DNA from: Karalla daura | Taxonomy: Eukaryota > Chordata > Actinopteri > Chaetodontiformes > Leiognathidae | DNA length: 64,000 bases | Reading direction: 5' to 3' | Assembly: GCA_029224185.1 (NCBI GenBank) | Contig: CM055197.1 | Span: forward strand, 22,768,862 to 22,832,861 | Notes under the pieces: generated by a model | Database searches by the model: none | What the model was told of the DNA's origin: nothing | What the model saw: only the letters and a program-made list of their open reading frames with translations | Position numbers and translations under genes: made by a program | In this document: in pieces, positions 35,061-46,762 of the stretch | Position numbering within the stretch: position 1 is the first letter of the stretch | How the letters are laid out: each line of letters starts with the position of its first letter

Positions 35061-36510
35061 GGGGTCTGTTTAACAAAGCACGTTCAACAAACTAGTCTAA
35101 CCCTGAACCCTGAACTCTGAGTTGATCTACTCTGAGTTTTCAGTTCCAGAACAGCAGATTTTAGTTCATTTAATCAACTCGACCGGAGAAAGGCGGTCTG
35201 TCACCCGGGAGGAGCTCAATCAACGAATCAACTCGGAGCAGCTTCACCTCGAGTTCAGCACGTGCACCTTGACCTTACAAAGCCATCACCAGCGGAGCTC
35301 CCATTCAGAAGGTCGCCATGGCAACATGAGGTAAACAAAGGGTGGGATGTTTCAATCTGCTGGAGTTGGACATTTTAATGGGCTCTAATAGCGAATTTGA
35401 AGAAATCAGATCTTGATAGCGCAAGGAACGACATATTTCTAGTCAAAACAAATCTCTTAACCCTTGAAATGAGACACGTCCCCTGAAAAACGACTTGTTT
35501 TTAGACAAGGCTCATTTGTTTCAAGCATACTTGTCAATGGAAAAACACTTAACTTAAAGGTGATGCGTAATTGTATAGTAATGATATTTGTATTGACTAG
35601 AAATTAGACATTACGACTAGAAAAAACTCTTAATGCAAGTTTGACATTTTGAGACAATAATCAAGTTACCTGCATCTTACTGCTCTGAATGAACTTCCTA
35701 TTCACACAGCCTGCCTCATTTTGTGAGGGGGCCGTGATGTTCCATACGCAACCAGTCGTGCTGGGGAACCTGAAAACAAATTCAGACCGGTCATCCCAGT
35801 TTGAGGCTGCAGAACCTTGTCGTTAACCCAACATGAGTTATAATAAATTTGAACAGATTTCTTCATCACTTGCCTGCAAACCTGTGAAACTCTTTCTTGC
35901 GCACGCTGGACTTATGCATCACCGACATTATAGATATAACTACCGTTCACAAAGAAAGACAACGCTACACAAAGAATCACCTCCGATAAAAGTGCACGTT
36001 CACAGAGGATGATGTTGGTGATATGAGGATGAGTTTATGGATGCATTTAATGGACTATGAAGTGAAACAAGCAAAACGGTACCGGTAAAAAGAGAAGTGT
36101 CGAAAAAACTAGCGTTTACTCGCAGTCAGCATATGATCTCTCGACCACACCCTGCAAAATAAGATTGTGTCTTCGTCCACTGGATCGTCAGGAAATGGAC
36201 AGTCCACTGTCAAGAATGTTATTATGGTGAACCGCACTGTGAAACTCTGCTGAAACCTGCACGGACTGAATGAATGAATCAAAGTGGGTGTGGCGTAAGG
36301 GGGGAGAAGGCCAGAAACTCAAGGTCTTAGAAGAAACCTGCTCCCGATCAGGTCAGATTCACAGAGTCTATTACTACGGTAACTGACCAAGAGTTTAAGT
36401 TACCTCTGGCTTGAGTTAACTCCCTTTGTGAAACCGACAACTCCGTTTCTCCTTATTCAGAGTTAACAAACTCAGACTTTTCACTAAACCTGCTTTGTGA
36501 AATGGACCCC
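35061..36510. mobile_element. Harbinger-like non-autonomous DNA transposon
   Basis: The left end GGGGTCTGTTTAACAAAGCA and right end TGCTTTGTGAAATGGACCCC are inverted with a few mismatches. Subterminal words such as AACTCTGAGTT / CAGAGTTAACAAACTCAGA are also inverted. The GGGGTC(C/T)RTTT-ACAAAGC terminus is typical of fish Harbinger/ISL2EU-like MITEs. No transposase is seen, and the flanks (ACA / AGA) do not give a clean target duplication. Confidence 0.65.
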
Positions 36511-39347
36511 AGATCTCTGACTAACCTCAAGAATTTCAGGTACACTTTGGATTCCTCTCCCACAGCCTCAGGTAACAAAACTGTCAACCAGGAGACCAAG
36601 ACTGAACAGACGTCACAACTACACTCAAGGACTCAATATTTGCTTGGAAGAGCAACACATCCCTCCCAACCAGATGCATATCGTAAACTGTCACTGGTGA
36701 GACCTGGTGGAGAAACCTCTCGTCGCTCTCCAGAGGATTTTTGGAAATGTGAAGAGTGAAACTACGTATTCTATTTTTATTTATTAACTGTTAGTAGATG
36801 AAGAGTAGTTGCAACTTAAGAATAACATCCCAATCGCAAATCGCAAACATAACCAATACTTAACTAATATATTAACTTACACGTTACAGACCAGTTGTTA
36901 ATAGTCTGCTAACCATACCAGTGAAACTGTACAATGGCAAATGGGTGGAAGAGGAAATTTAAAATATCACATTTTCGTACCTTAACCTTCGCTAAACCAT
37001 CGCTTTTCTGTGTACTGTATGTTAACAAAGAAACACCACAGATGACGCGTTGAATATTGTGTTTAATGTATAGAAACACGCATACTGAGGCATCACATGG
37101 AAGGACAGCAGTGTACAGCAATTTACAAACTCATGAGGTTGAGGCACTGGATTTACAAAACTGGGGACATGCAACATCACAGCAATGTCAGTATACAAAC
37201 CCTTGGCGTTTGGATAATTAAAAATGAAATAAATCAAAATTAATCTGTTTGCATCATTGGTATGAACATGTCCCGGCACAACTTGGATGCTCTTTACTTA
37301 TTGAACCAGACCTGTGCTACAACTGAACTGTTCTAAAGCACCGTCCCACAGTGACACCTACGCTTTCTTAGACAGGGGAACAGAGTTTCACCTTTTTCTT
37401 TCACGTTCAACACCCGTCAAAAGGTTTGGATCATTAATCAACACCAGACTTTTTTTTTTCCTGCGGTCGTTGTTGTGGTGTATGCATCAAGAGAGGCACC
37501 AGGTCAAGCAGCTTAAAACCAGTCGCACCATAGCCAAAGCTGTTTTTGTTTATTGTGTTAACAGCAAGGGTGTCTGCCCTACCTCTGCTGCAGCGTAGTA
37601 TTAAGTTATGTGTATCCCTTTTGTACAGGTAAAATACAGGTACAGGTACAGATCATATAGCCTACTATTAAAGTGACCTAAAAATAAAATTGGACCAGAA
37701 TCATCTACTTCCATGGTGACCATCCATGGTGACCAGTGATCTATAAGAGTCAACACAGTAAATCTAACGTTAGAGTTGTTAAACTCTTGGCTGTGTCTTC
37801 ATTAACTTTGAATACAAAAGGGCATACTTCCTCTAATTATTCAATAGACACATTTTAAGTTGATCACTGTGAGGTATTGAGTTGCACTGACCATAATGTA
37901 AACACACTCATCGCATCACTGCTCATAAACACTTCATCAGTCTACATTTTGCTAAAGTAGCACTAGCCTTTGCAGGGTTATGTCTATGTAGAAACCCCAA
38001 AATCACAGCCGTCTGTCGGTTGCTATTCTGACAGCCGCTTGTTCATAAGCTTTGATCGGAGTCGTCCTGCTGCAGCAGGAGGCTCTCTGTCAGCACAGGA
38101 GCAGACACGAGGCACTTGACCACATCCTCTTTGAGAAGGCGCTGCTGAAAAGCGGTACAACCTATCAACATACAATTCGGTACACAAACAGACCACAAGT
38201 TTCTTTAATTTTTGAAATTAAAGGAAAGCTTCTCAGTTAAAGTATGGTGAAGAAGCTGACCACACTCGCCGGGGCCGAGCTGCACGTTTTGATGTGTCAT
38301 TTGTGAGTGTGTGATCAACCGTTTTCGGTCGACCGAAATTTCACTGTATGAAGATTAAGGAAGATGAAGATTAAGGAAGATGATGCAGAGGAACAAACAC
38401 GGAGAGGAACAACAGTGCTCTTTCCCGAAGCACAAACTAAACAAAAAGCCAGTTCAGTAAACAAACTAATACAAAGGGTATCTGACCGGTAAAGTGTGCT
38501 CAATTGCCTCCAGCCTGCAACCAGCCGAACATACTATTATACTATCATACTACTGACCGTAATATAATGATTATATAATTATACTCAACTGCAGGGTGTA
38601 GGCTCAAGCAATGCTTTCAATAAAAACCTGCAGTCATCTTCAATGGGTTCCTTTCATTCTATTGTTATAAAAGTGAACACAAATACACATTGGACCAATA
38701 TACAAACAGAGGAAATTTGCATGTAATTATAACATAACACTAACATAATCATATATTGATGGTATTGAAAAGAAAACCCTCAACATATCTGCTAAACCTC
38801 GACTCTAAAGGTGGCTCAATTTAGCTGAAATGGATGTCTTAATTAAATTGAGCCACCAACAAAAACTTTTGTTTTTAGCGAATCAAAAATAATCAGCATT
38901 GTATCTAATGAAGACGTCATGTTTTACACATAACCTCTAAAGATGTACACCTGTTTGTTAATTATTTATCAGCCTTATAATTTTCAAATAAGATCTGTCT
39001 GCCAGGGCACCTTCCTCTCACTTTTCCTTAGTGGTATTGATGTGGGAAATTTCCCCACCCATCATAGCAGACATAGATCACTCAAACAAATTGCTTATTG
39101 TCAAGTACAGTTTTGGCAACAGTTTGAACTCATTTGCATTTGCTCTAACCTTAAATGGCTCAATTTTTTCATGTGGAGTCGGTGTGTTCAATGGCCAAAA
39201 ACCATAGTTTTCGCTGGTCCCCTGCCCCACTGGCAAGTGGTGACATGTTTAGCTGTACATCATAATTTCACTGTTGGTTATCGAGGTAGTTTCCTGCAGA
39301 TGGTGTGGGCTTTGTAGACAATTGGCAAACTTTCTGGGGTAGACCGG
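36511..39347. other. Intergenic DNA, nothing recognised
   Basis: AT-rich. The short plus-strand frames at 36502-36759 and 38943-39317 show no domain I recognise. A duplicated TACAGGTA word at 37626-37650 and a doubled AAGATTAAGGAAGATG at 38350-38382 are minor local repeats. Confidence 0.4.
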
Positions 39348-41464
39348 GGGGCCCGTTTCGGGAAGCGGGCTTAGTACATATCTCGACTACTGTATATTGA
39401 GCCTGAAATGAGGGAATCTCTGGTTTTTCCATTTCAGAAAGGGGGCTAAGTAGAGCTCGACATCAGTAACTATGACAACTTCGTCTGTAAGCCAAACCTG
39501 GTCGGGAGCAGGCTATAGGCATGTTTCCACTATCTGAACTTCCGGGCCGTTCTACAGGAACTTCATACTATGCGCTTGTTTCCACTGACCAGGCCGTTCC
39601 GACAGGGCCGCTTTCAGGAACTTTTACAGGAACCAACAGAGGAAGAATCGCTGGGCGGTACTAGTGGCGAAGTCGTGCAGATTGGCTGTCGTAAATGACA
39701 GCAGATCTGCTTCATGAAAGTAAGTGTTACTTTCGCCATCGCTCTTGGTCCTCTACCTCTGATTACTGTGTAAAGCAACAGCACAAACACATCCCAACTT
39801 CGTCCATGTCCATGTTTGGTCTTGTTGTGATTTCCCCCTCTGCTGCTGCTTTGCTTTGGCGCTTTTCGGACGCGATCTGATGATGTCATCGCTAGGGTCA
39901 TACAGGGCCATTAGTGTAGACACGACATGGAGACACGACACCTGAGAGGACCAGGCCAAGCCGCGGCCCGGTCAAAAGTACCTGCCCCAAAAAAGTACCA
40001 GTACGAGGGTAGTGGAAACACGCCTTATGTTGAAGAAAGCTCGAGCTAGCTCTGAAGACAGTTCAATTCTTTTCATTTGGTCTTTTTTTTGGTCTTTATG
40101 TCATACAAATACAAAAGCAGCAGCTATGTTTTGTTTTTGCCTTGTTCCTTACTGCATTAAATTGATCTGTAGAGGGAGATGGACCCTCATCATGCTGCCC
40201 AGCCAAGCTGTATTGAAAAGGAAAAGAATATCTGTTAATAATTGTGTAAATGTGTCTAAATGTCCTTCTATAATGCACGCAAGAATGTTAAGAAATGTGA
40301 ATGGGGAGGAAACTATCAGTAACACCACAAGATGTTACCTCTGTAGGACCCTCAGGCTCCCTCTCTGTGGCAGCAGATAATGTGGCCTCATCATCCTCTT
40401 CTTCATCCTGTGAATATCAGCGTTATTTTTCAGTATACTTTAAACTGCTACATTATGCATAGCACAATATAAAGTATTGGCCACTAACCATTGCAAATTC
40501 AATCACATGAAGATCAGCATCTGAATCTGTTGGGACAAAAGAAAAATCCATGAAAGGGAAATTAAAAATTTCTGTGAACAATTTAAGCCCAAAAGAAGAT
40601 ATAGTCCTATTACATCGTGTGAGGGCTTGTGGCTCCTCCCGGGTGACCGGCTCAGAGGATGAGGTCCCTCCTGCAACAACAGCCTGTGCCGCTGGCCTCC
40701 CAGAGTTCTGGCTCAGGGCCAGCTCCCCTGCCTCTGTTAGAAGTGGTGGTGGTGGTGGTCCTTCACCCGTTCTTCTGGTCTCAGCCATCTTCTGTTGGCT
40801 GAGTAGAAGCCAGGTGTTACTTTTAATAGGCTTAATTTCTCAGGATACAGGTGAGAGGACGTTATTGCGTGTGAAAAAATGTATGTAAAAACGATTTAAA
40901 TCAGATAACTTCGTTACACTACTGAAGTCTCACCTGTTTGAACGATGTGTTTATATTTAACTGTCAGCTGCTTCCACGTGCATTTTTAGCTTTAATATCA
41001 TTCCACAGGTTTTCACCAAATGCCATTATATGTATGCATTACTGTGTTTGCTCACATGCGTAAAAAATATTGAAACTTACGCGCTGACTCGAGCAGCGAT
41101 CTGCTCCCATGCCAACTCGCTCACCTTTGCACCTGCAGCTGTGTTGCAGCATTTCCTGAATACTGGCTCCAACTCACTGTACGAGCTCATTAGAATCTCT
41201 AACTCCAGCCGAGTGAAGTACGTTGACCTCTTCTTATCGCTCGTTGCCACGGTGAATCGATGAATCAGGGCCTCGCTGACGATGGCTTTTCATTGTCACG
41301 GTGCATGCTCTTAGCTCAACCTGAACGTAGGTGAACTTGATTGAACTGATGGAAAGCCAGTGTTCTGAAACCGGTTAGCTCGAGATTCTTAGCTCAGGCT
41401 ATGCCAAGCCTCAATCCACAAACATAGTCGGACTTTGTTGAGCCTGCTACCTGAAACGGGCCCC
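39348..41464 (-). mobile_element. PIF/Harbinger-like element with SANT/Myb-type remnant
   Basis: Ends GGGGCCCGTTTCGGGAAGC and CTGAAACGGGCCCC are inverted. On the minus strand, about 41263-41080 reads YFTRLELEILMSSYSELEPVF...LAWEQIAARV, like the Myb/SANT-like DNA-binding protein of Harbinger elements. Further on, 40788-40590 encodes a proline-rich linker (GEGPPPPPLLTEAGELALSQ) of the kind that follows it. The frame is interrupted and no transposase proper is visible. A 507-bp MITE is inserted near the left end (39518-40024). Confidence 0.65.
39518..40024. mobile_element. Nested 507-bp MITE
   Basis: Termini GGCATGTTTCCACTA and TAGTGGAAACACGCC are inverted repeats of 15 nt with one mismatch. 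It lies inside the Harbinger-like element. The flanks (ATA / TTA) are compatible with, but do not prove, a TA-rich target duplication. Confidence 0.7.
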
Positions 41465-41559
41465 TGGTCTCATTAGGAGGGACTGCATCCACACCGCGTT
41501 GGAAGGAGCAGCCCAAATCTCTAGCAACCTGACCAAGTGCAGTAGTCCTCCCCCACCCT

Positions 41560-43110
41560 GACTCGGAGTTGAGACCAGGAGGCAGTTGCAGTTTAACGCA
41601 CTACTCTGTGCTTCCCTCTATTCAGTCACCCACACAAAACCCCACAGAGATTGCATCTGTCCCTCGACTGTCCAAATTTAGCAGCAAAGGAGCAACTTTT
41701 AACAACCTTATAAAAATCAGGAGTTCCACGGTCATTCCTCAGGACAGGAGTATTAAATGTAGATTACTTAATGTCCACTTCATCCTCCAAAGCCATTTTA
41801 TAAATGAATTAATCTCTGACAACAGCATTGATGTATTGTGTCTTTCAGAGACCTGGCTTTATGAAGGTGACTATGTTAGCCTAAATGAGACCTCTTCTCC
41901 CAGCCACATAAATTACCATGTCCTTCGATATTCTGGCTGTGGAGGTGGGGTGGCAGCCATCTTTGACCAAACTCTATTAAGTTTATTTATCCCTAAACCT
42001 AATATGCATTATTCATTTATATTCATTTGAAAGCCCTGTCATCAGCCTGTCTGACCAATACTTGTGTTGAAATTTGACGACTCTTTAATCACTTTTGACT
42101 TTCTTCTAGCTGGTCATGTGAAAAAGAAAAGCGGAATATACACAAGACACTTGACCGTGTCTTGGCAAACTTCAAGGAAGCTATTCCTCTGTCTCTCCTC
42201 ACCATTCCTCACCACTCTGTTGTGATAGCCCGAGTCCCTCCTTCATCGATCACCTTGCTGATAGCTTTGTAGGCTCTCTTCATGAAACTTTCAATTTGCT
42301 TGCACCCCTAACAAAAAGGATTATATCTAGAACAAGATCAGTGTACACCAGAAACTCGCCACCTGAAGCAGCTAGCATGTAAATTACAGAGGAAATGGCG
42401 CTTGACCAGAAGCAACAATATTTTTCAGACCTGGAACGGTAACCTGAAAACATGTAGGGTGGATCTGTGTGATGCCAGAGCCAGATACTACTCCTCTCTA
42501 ATTGAGGAAAATAAGCATAACGCCAAGGTTCCTTTTCAGGCTCACTCAGAGTCCACTGAGCAGTGTATTCCCACACAGCTCAGCAGTTGTGACATTATGA
42601 TTTTTTTCAATAACAAAATTGTAACGATGAGTCAAGCAATTAACACCTAGAATCTACTGCAATCAATCTACCCCCTATTGCAGCTATTCAGGATGCAGGT
42701 GGAAATACAGATAGGTCACTATCTTCATTTGTCTCTATTGACCTGCATCAGCTGGCTACTATCATCTCCTCCTAGACCCAATTCGCACTAAACTGTTCAA
42801 GGAAGTTTTCTCTTTAATCTGCACTTTTTTACTTGACCTCATCAAAATGTCCCTAACAACACATTATAGTCCTCCTAGGTTTAAAGTTGCCATAATTAAA
42901 CCCCTTCTTAAGAAACCTTCCCTCAATCTGGGAATTCTCACCAACTACATGCCAATCTCCAATCTTATCTTCGTCTCAAAAATCCTAGAGAAAATCATTG
43001 CCAACCAGCTCTGTGAACACCTTAATAACAATAGCTTATGTGAGGCTTTCCTGTCCAGTTTTAGAATGAATCATAGCACTGAGACCACAGTGCTCAAAGT
43101 CCCCCCTCCC
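41560..43110 (+). pseudogene. Decayed L2-clade LINE (endonuclease and RT fragments)
   Basis: Plus-strand blocks appear in several frames. An endonuclease part is at 41750-41985 (DNSIDVLCLSETWL, then SGCGGGVAAIF). A linker is at 42380-42540 (CKLQRKWRLTRSNNIFQTWN, then ARARYYSSLIEENK). An RT entry is at 42880-43110 (KPLLKKPSLNLGILTNYMPI, ISNLIFVSKILEKIIANQL, RMNHSTETTVLKV). These match the L2/Maui type of fish LINE. Stops and frameshifts break all blocks, and the RT is cut before its catalytic box. Confidence 0.88.
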
Positions 43111-44511
43111 CACCTCAGAGTAGCCACAGTGCTGGTTGACCCTGCATCCCTCCTCTTCTTCCATCTCTCCCTGTCTTTTCTCAAATTTGCTGCAAAATTT
43201 AATGAATTATTTAATGTTTATTCAAGCTGAACATGTGAATCTCTATCCAGGGACAGCCAATAATCGATGGTGTGGGGATCATTTAATGAATTTTTGGCAT
43301 ATTAATTGTGCATAGACGTACACTAAACATTATTATTAGTGAACGTACGGTATATTTAGTGATTATGTTTAAAGCAGATTCTGTGAAGATTTTTTTAGGG
43401 GGAAATAACTAAAGGGATTTTGGTGGGACACCAAATGTACCCGCAGTTCTGAAATGACCCATGTATGTGTGTATGTATGTATGTTTGTATGTATGTATGT
43501 ATGTATCTATCCATCTATCAATGCATCATGTCTGATGCTTGTTACAAACAAACCCTGTGTGCTTGAGAACTGAGCGACTTATGATAACTGTGATTGTTAT
43601 TAATCATTCCTCTATAGACGCAATGCACTGTTGGAGAGAGTGGCCCTGTTCCAAGATGGCCACCTTGAAGGCACAACGTTCTTGTGGGCAGCGGCGTTCA
43701 ATGCGGCGTAAAAATATATATGTCTATGGTAAAGACTACAGCTGTCCATTGACTGTATATAAAAGATGGACATTTTCTTCTGTTACGAAAAAGGAGGCCA
43801 ATGTAGAAATGACTTTTCTTCACTTACATCCACTAGACCTGGGTCCAAAAAACACCTTCTCCAATACACACCCGGTCAAAAAACGCCATTTTCAATCATG
43901 AAATACTCATTCAATAATTTTTTCTCATAACTCACACCAGCTTCAACAGCAGCAGTTTCCTGTACCAGCGTGTAATATGGTGGTCAATACGCAAATATTT
44001 CCATAATTAGGATATATGAGTTTAAAGAAATGAATGAATATGGACACATCCATTTGGCTGACAGGGGAGCTCGAGAGCACGAGTCACATTAATTGGACGA
44101 ATAGACTGTGTTTACCTCGTTCGTATGGCCGTGTCATTCTCTGATATCCAACATGGATCGTATGGATCAGTGGGTGTGTTGAGGAGGACAGAGGTGAAAA
44201 GTTATATCTGTCACATGATATATCATATCACTTTCAAATGACTCCTTGGTTGCCTGTGTAACCCAATGGGAACGCGAAATATAGCGCTTGGAATGTACAC
44301 GGCTGTGACGCATTTACAAAATCACAAGACAGTGTTGAAAAGGTTCACAAATCAACGTACAAGGTACTTTTGTAAATGAAGTCAAAAAGACTGAAACTGT
44401 TAATGCTGTCTGGCCTGACATGATCAAAACTTTATCTTCTTCTGTGGGCGTGGAGAGCTGAGCATGCTTCTCCAGTTTCGAAGGATGCTGTAATGTCTTT
44501 ACTACGCGATT
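43111..44511. other. Intergenic DNA with a repeat shared with intron 2 of the kinase
   Basis: 43612-43735 (TCTATAGACG-AATGCACTGT ... GCGGCGTTCAATGCGGCGT ... TCTATGGT) resembles 23832-23955 inside the inverted-repeat element, same orientation. A (TATG)n run lies at 43461-43506. No exon. Confidence 0.5.
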
Positions 44512-44598
44512 AAACTAATCGGATGTCCGGCGCATATTGACCCATACATCCTGGCACTGTGGCCAAAGTTAGTTTTATACATCAGATTAGCGCGATAT
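44512..44598 (+). repeat. Dispersed repeat pair, copy 1
   Basis: The segment ACTAATCGGATGTCC ... CACTGTGGCCAAAGTTAGTTTTA ... CATCAGATT is repeated at 45394-45480 in the same orientation at roughly 85-90% identity by eye. Confidence 0.75.
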
Positions 44599-45329
44599 GA
44601 TAATTAACTGTGCCAACATGCCTTCATACTGAGGCACATTTCATGCATCAGGGAATAATACTGTGGCTGAGTGCTTCACGCACCCAGAGAGTAACAGGTG
44701 ACCCTAAAAGCTAGTCAGACTATGCTAACATGTTAAACAATAACTGGAGGTAGAGTAAAACACAACAGAGCCGTATTTGGCTTAAGTGAGCATGCGATGA
44801 TACGTGAGTGGGGGTCGTGGCCGTTTCCCAATTCGGTCAGTAGATGGCGCCGTGGTTCCATGAAGAAAGCCATCAATTAAACGGCAAATTCTGAGCTTCG
44901 CTTTGGGATAGTCTAGGAATGCGAGAGTCGTGCCGTTGTAATCCAAAAGAAGAGATGAACACAGATAACAATGAAACACACATAATACACATAGTTTTAA
45001 TATTATAGCATTTTCCAAAACGTCTTCAGAGTGAGAGAAGGTTCTTCCCCAACAGATTGTAGGCAGAGGTTCTGCTTAGCTTCTCAGATCTTGTTCTGTA
45101 CCATCCAGAACCAGGTACACATGGCCTCCCCGTGAGGATGGGAGTGGGGAGGGGGACAGTTTCCTAATCTGGCTACGAACCAAGGATCCAGGTGAGTATA
45201 AATACTTCCGATTGAACAGAGACTACAGGGAGTGGATGGATGGAGCAGGTGAGTGATGGGATGGGGAAAATAGAATAGAAAACAATGATATTAGAGCGAA
45301 AACAAGTGTTTCATTTACATTTTTGTTCA

Positions 45330-45338
45330 GTGTGTGTA

Positions 45339-45378
<40 letters not shown>

Positions 45379-45392
45379 CATAATATATATAT
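45330..45392. repeat. (TG)n(TA)n microsatellite
   Basis: TG and then TA units directly abut copy 2 of the dispersed repeat pair. Confidence 0.95.
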
Positions 45393-45393
45393 G

Positions 45394-45480
45394 AACTAAT
45401 CGGATGTCCAACGCTTATTGACTCATACAACCTTGCACTGTGGCCAAAATTAGTTTTAGACATCAGATTGGCATATGTGT
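45394..45480 (+). repeat. Dispersed repeat pair, copy 2
   Basis: Second copy of 44512-44598. Confidence 0.75.
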
Positions 45481-45908
45481 CATTCTCAAGCTTGGGTCCT
45501 CTACCAGAGGCCTGGGAGCTTGAGGGTTCTTTTCAGTATCTTTGTTGTTCCTAGGACCGCACTCTTCTGAACTAAGGGTTCAGATGTTTCTTCTGTGATC
45601 TGTTAGAGCCACTCACAGCCACTCCAATTGTGACAAAAAAAATAAACGCTTTTTGCAAATTTATTGAAAAGCAAAAATTGAAATATCACATGGTCGTAAG
45701 AATTCAGAACCTTTGCTCAGCATTAAGTTAGGCTTGCAGGCTCCCCCAGAGAGTGACTCCACCTTGACTGTCCTCACAGTCAAGTCTGTGCATAGGTTAC
45801 CTAGCTTAATGGTGCCCAGGACCTCCGGCCACTGCCAGGCTGCAGATCCCCTACTTCACAGGGTTCCACCACTCTACATAGCAAGAGGCGTTAAAAACTC
45901 ACTCACAT

Positions 45909-45955
45909 CCACACACACACACGCACACGCACACACACACACACACACACGCACG

Positions 45956-46017
<62 letters not shown>
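45909..46017. repeat. (CA)n microsatellite with CG interruptions
   Basis: About 109 bp of CA units with several ACGC interruptions in the left half. Confidence 0.95.
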
Positions 46018-46020
<3 letters not shown>

Positions 46021-46762
46021 GTACTGGAGAGGCTAGGTCCACAGTCCCACATCTGCAAACAATACAAACAGGCACCACGTCTGTAATTAACAAACATGCA
46101 GAGAAAATAAGCAAAACAAAGAAAAGAAATACTTATGATGGCACTGCACACAGAACGGAGCTCAACAGAGGATGGACACAGCCACCACAAGGGTTCACCC
46201 TGAACAGGGGACTAGGAAAACAGCCACAGAAATAAACATGCACAGTGCAGGCAAGGTGCAATAGCAGCAGCTTCAGCTCGGAGGCCCCAGCGGACACAAA
46301 GCCAGGCTGAATGCAGCGTGCAGCAGCAAAATAAAATGGACACAAAAAGAAGCAAGAGACCTCAGCAGATCACACTATCTCGTGTAGGCAAAACAGCAGC
46401 CAGGCGGGGGCGAGGACGCACGCCTGTTGTTGTAGCAACCTGTCCTGTAGCTTGCCGGGTGCAGAGCTGGACACACACTGGCGGCTTACGTACACGGACG
46501 CTTGAGAGGATGCCCACGTCACACGCTCTATCCGGCTACTGGGCTAGCTGGCAGCCATCCAGCCTGATCTGGGATATGGTCGCACTCCACGTAGCAGCTC
46601 AGGGCAAGGCCTGGGTCCACACCAAACAATGCAGCGGAGCAGCAGAGACGGATAGTGGAAGAAATCAGGACCAGAAGCAGCATTAATAGCCAGGTTAAGC
46701 CTGCCTGCAGCTGTTAATCAGCTCAGCACACTAGACCTGCCTACAGCTGTTGATCAAACCAG
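46018..46762. other. Unrecognised repeat-like DNA
   Basis: A plus-strand frame at 46318-46686 is open for 122 codons, but its composition (basic, low complexity) and lack of motifs do not suggest a gene. A doubled CTGCC(TG/TA)CAGCTGTT(A/G)AT phrase occurs at 46701-46753. Confidence 0.4.

Noticed and set aside
46318..46686. 122-codon open frame
   Set aside because: No motif, biased composition, and no promoter or splice context; it lies among repeats.
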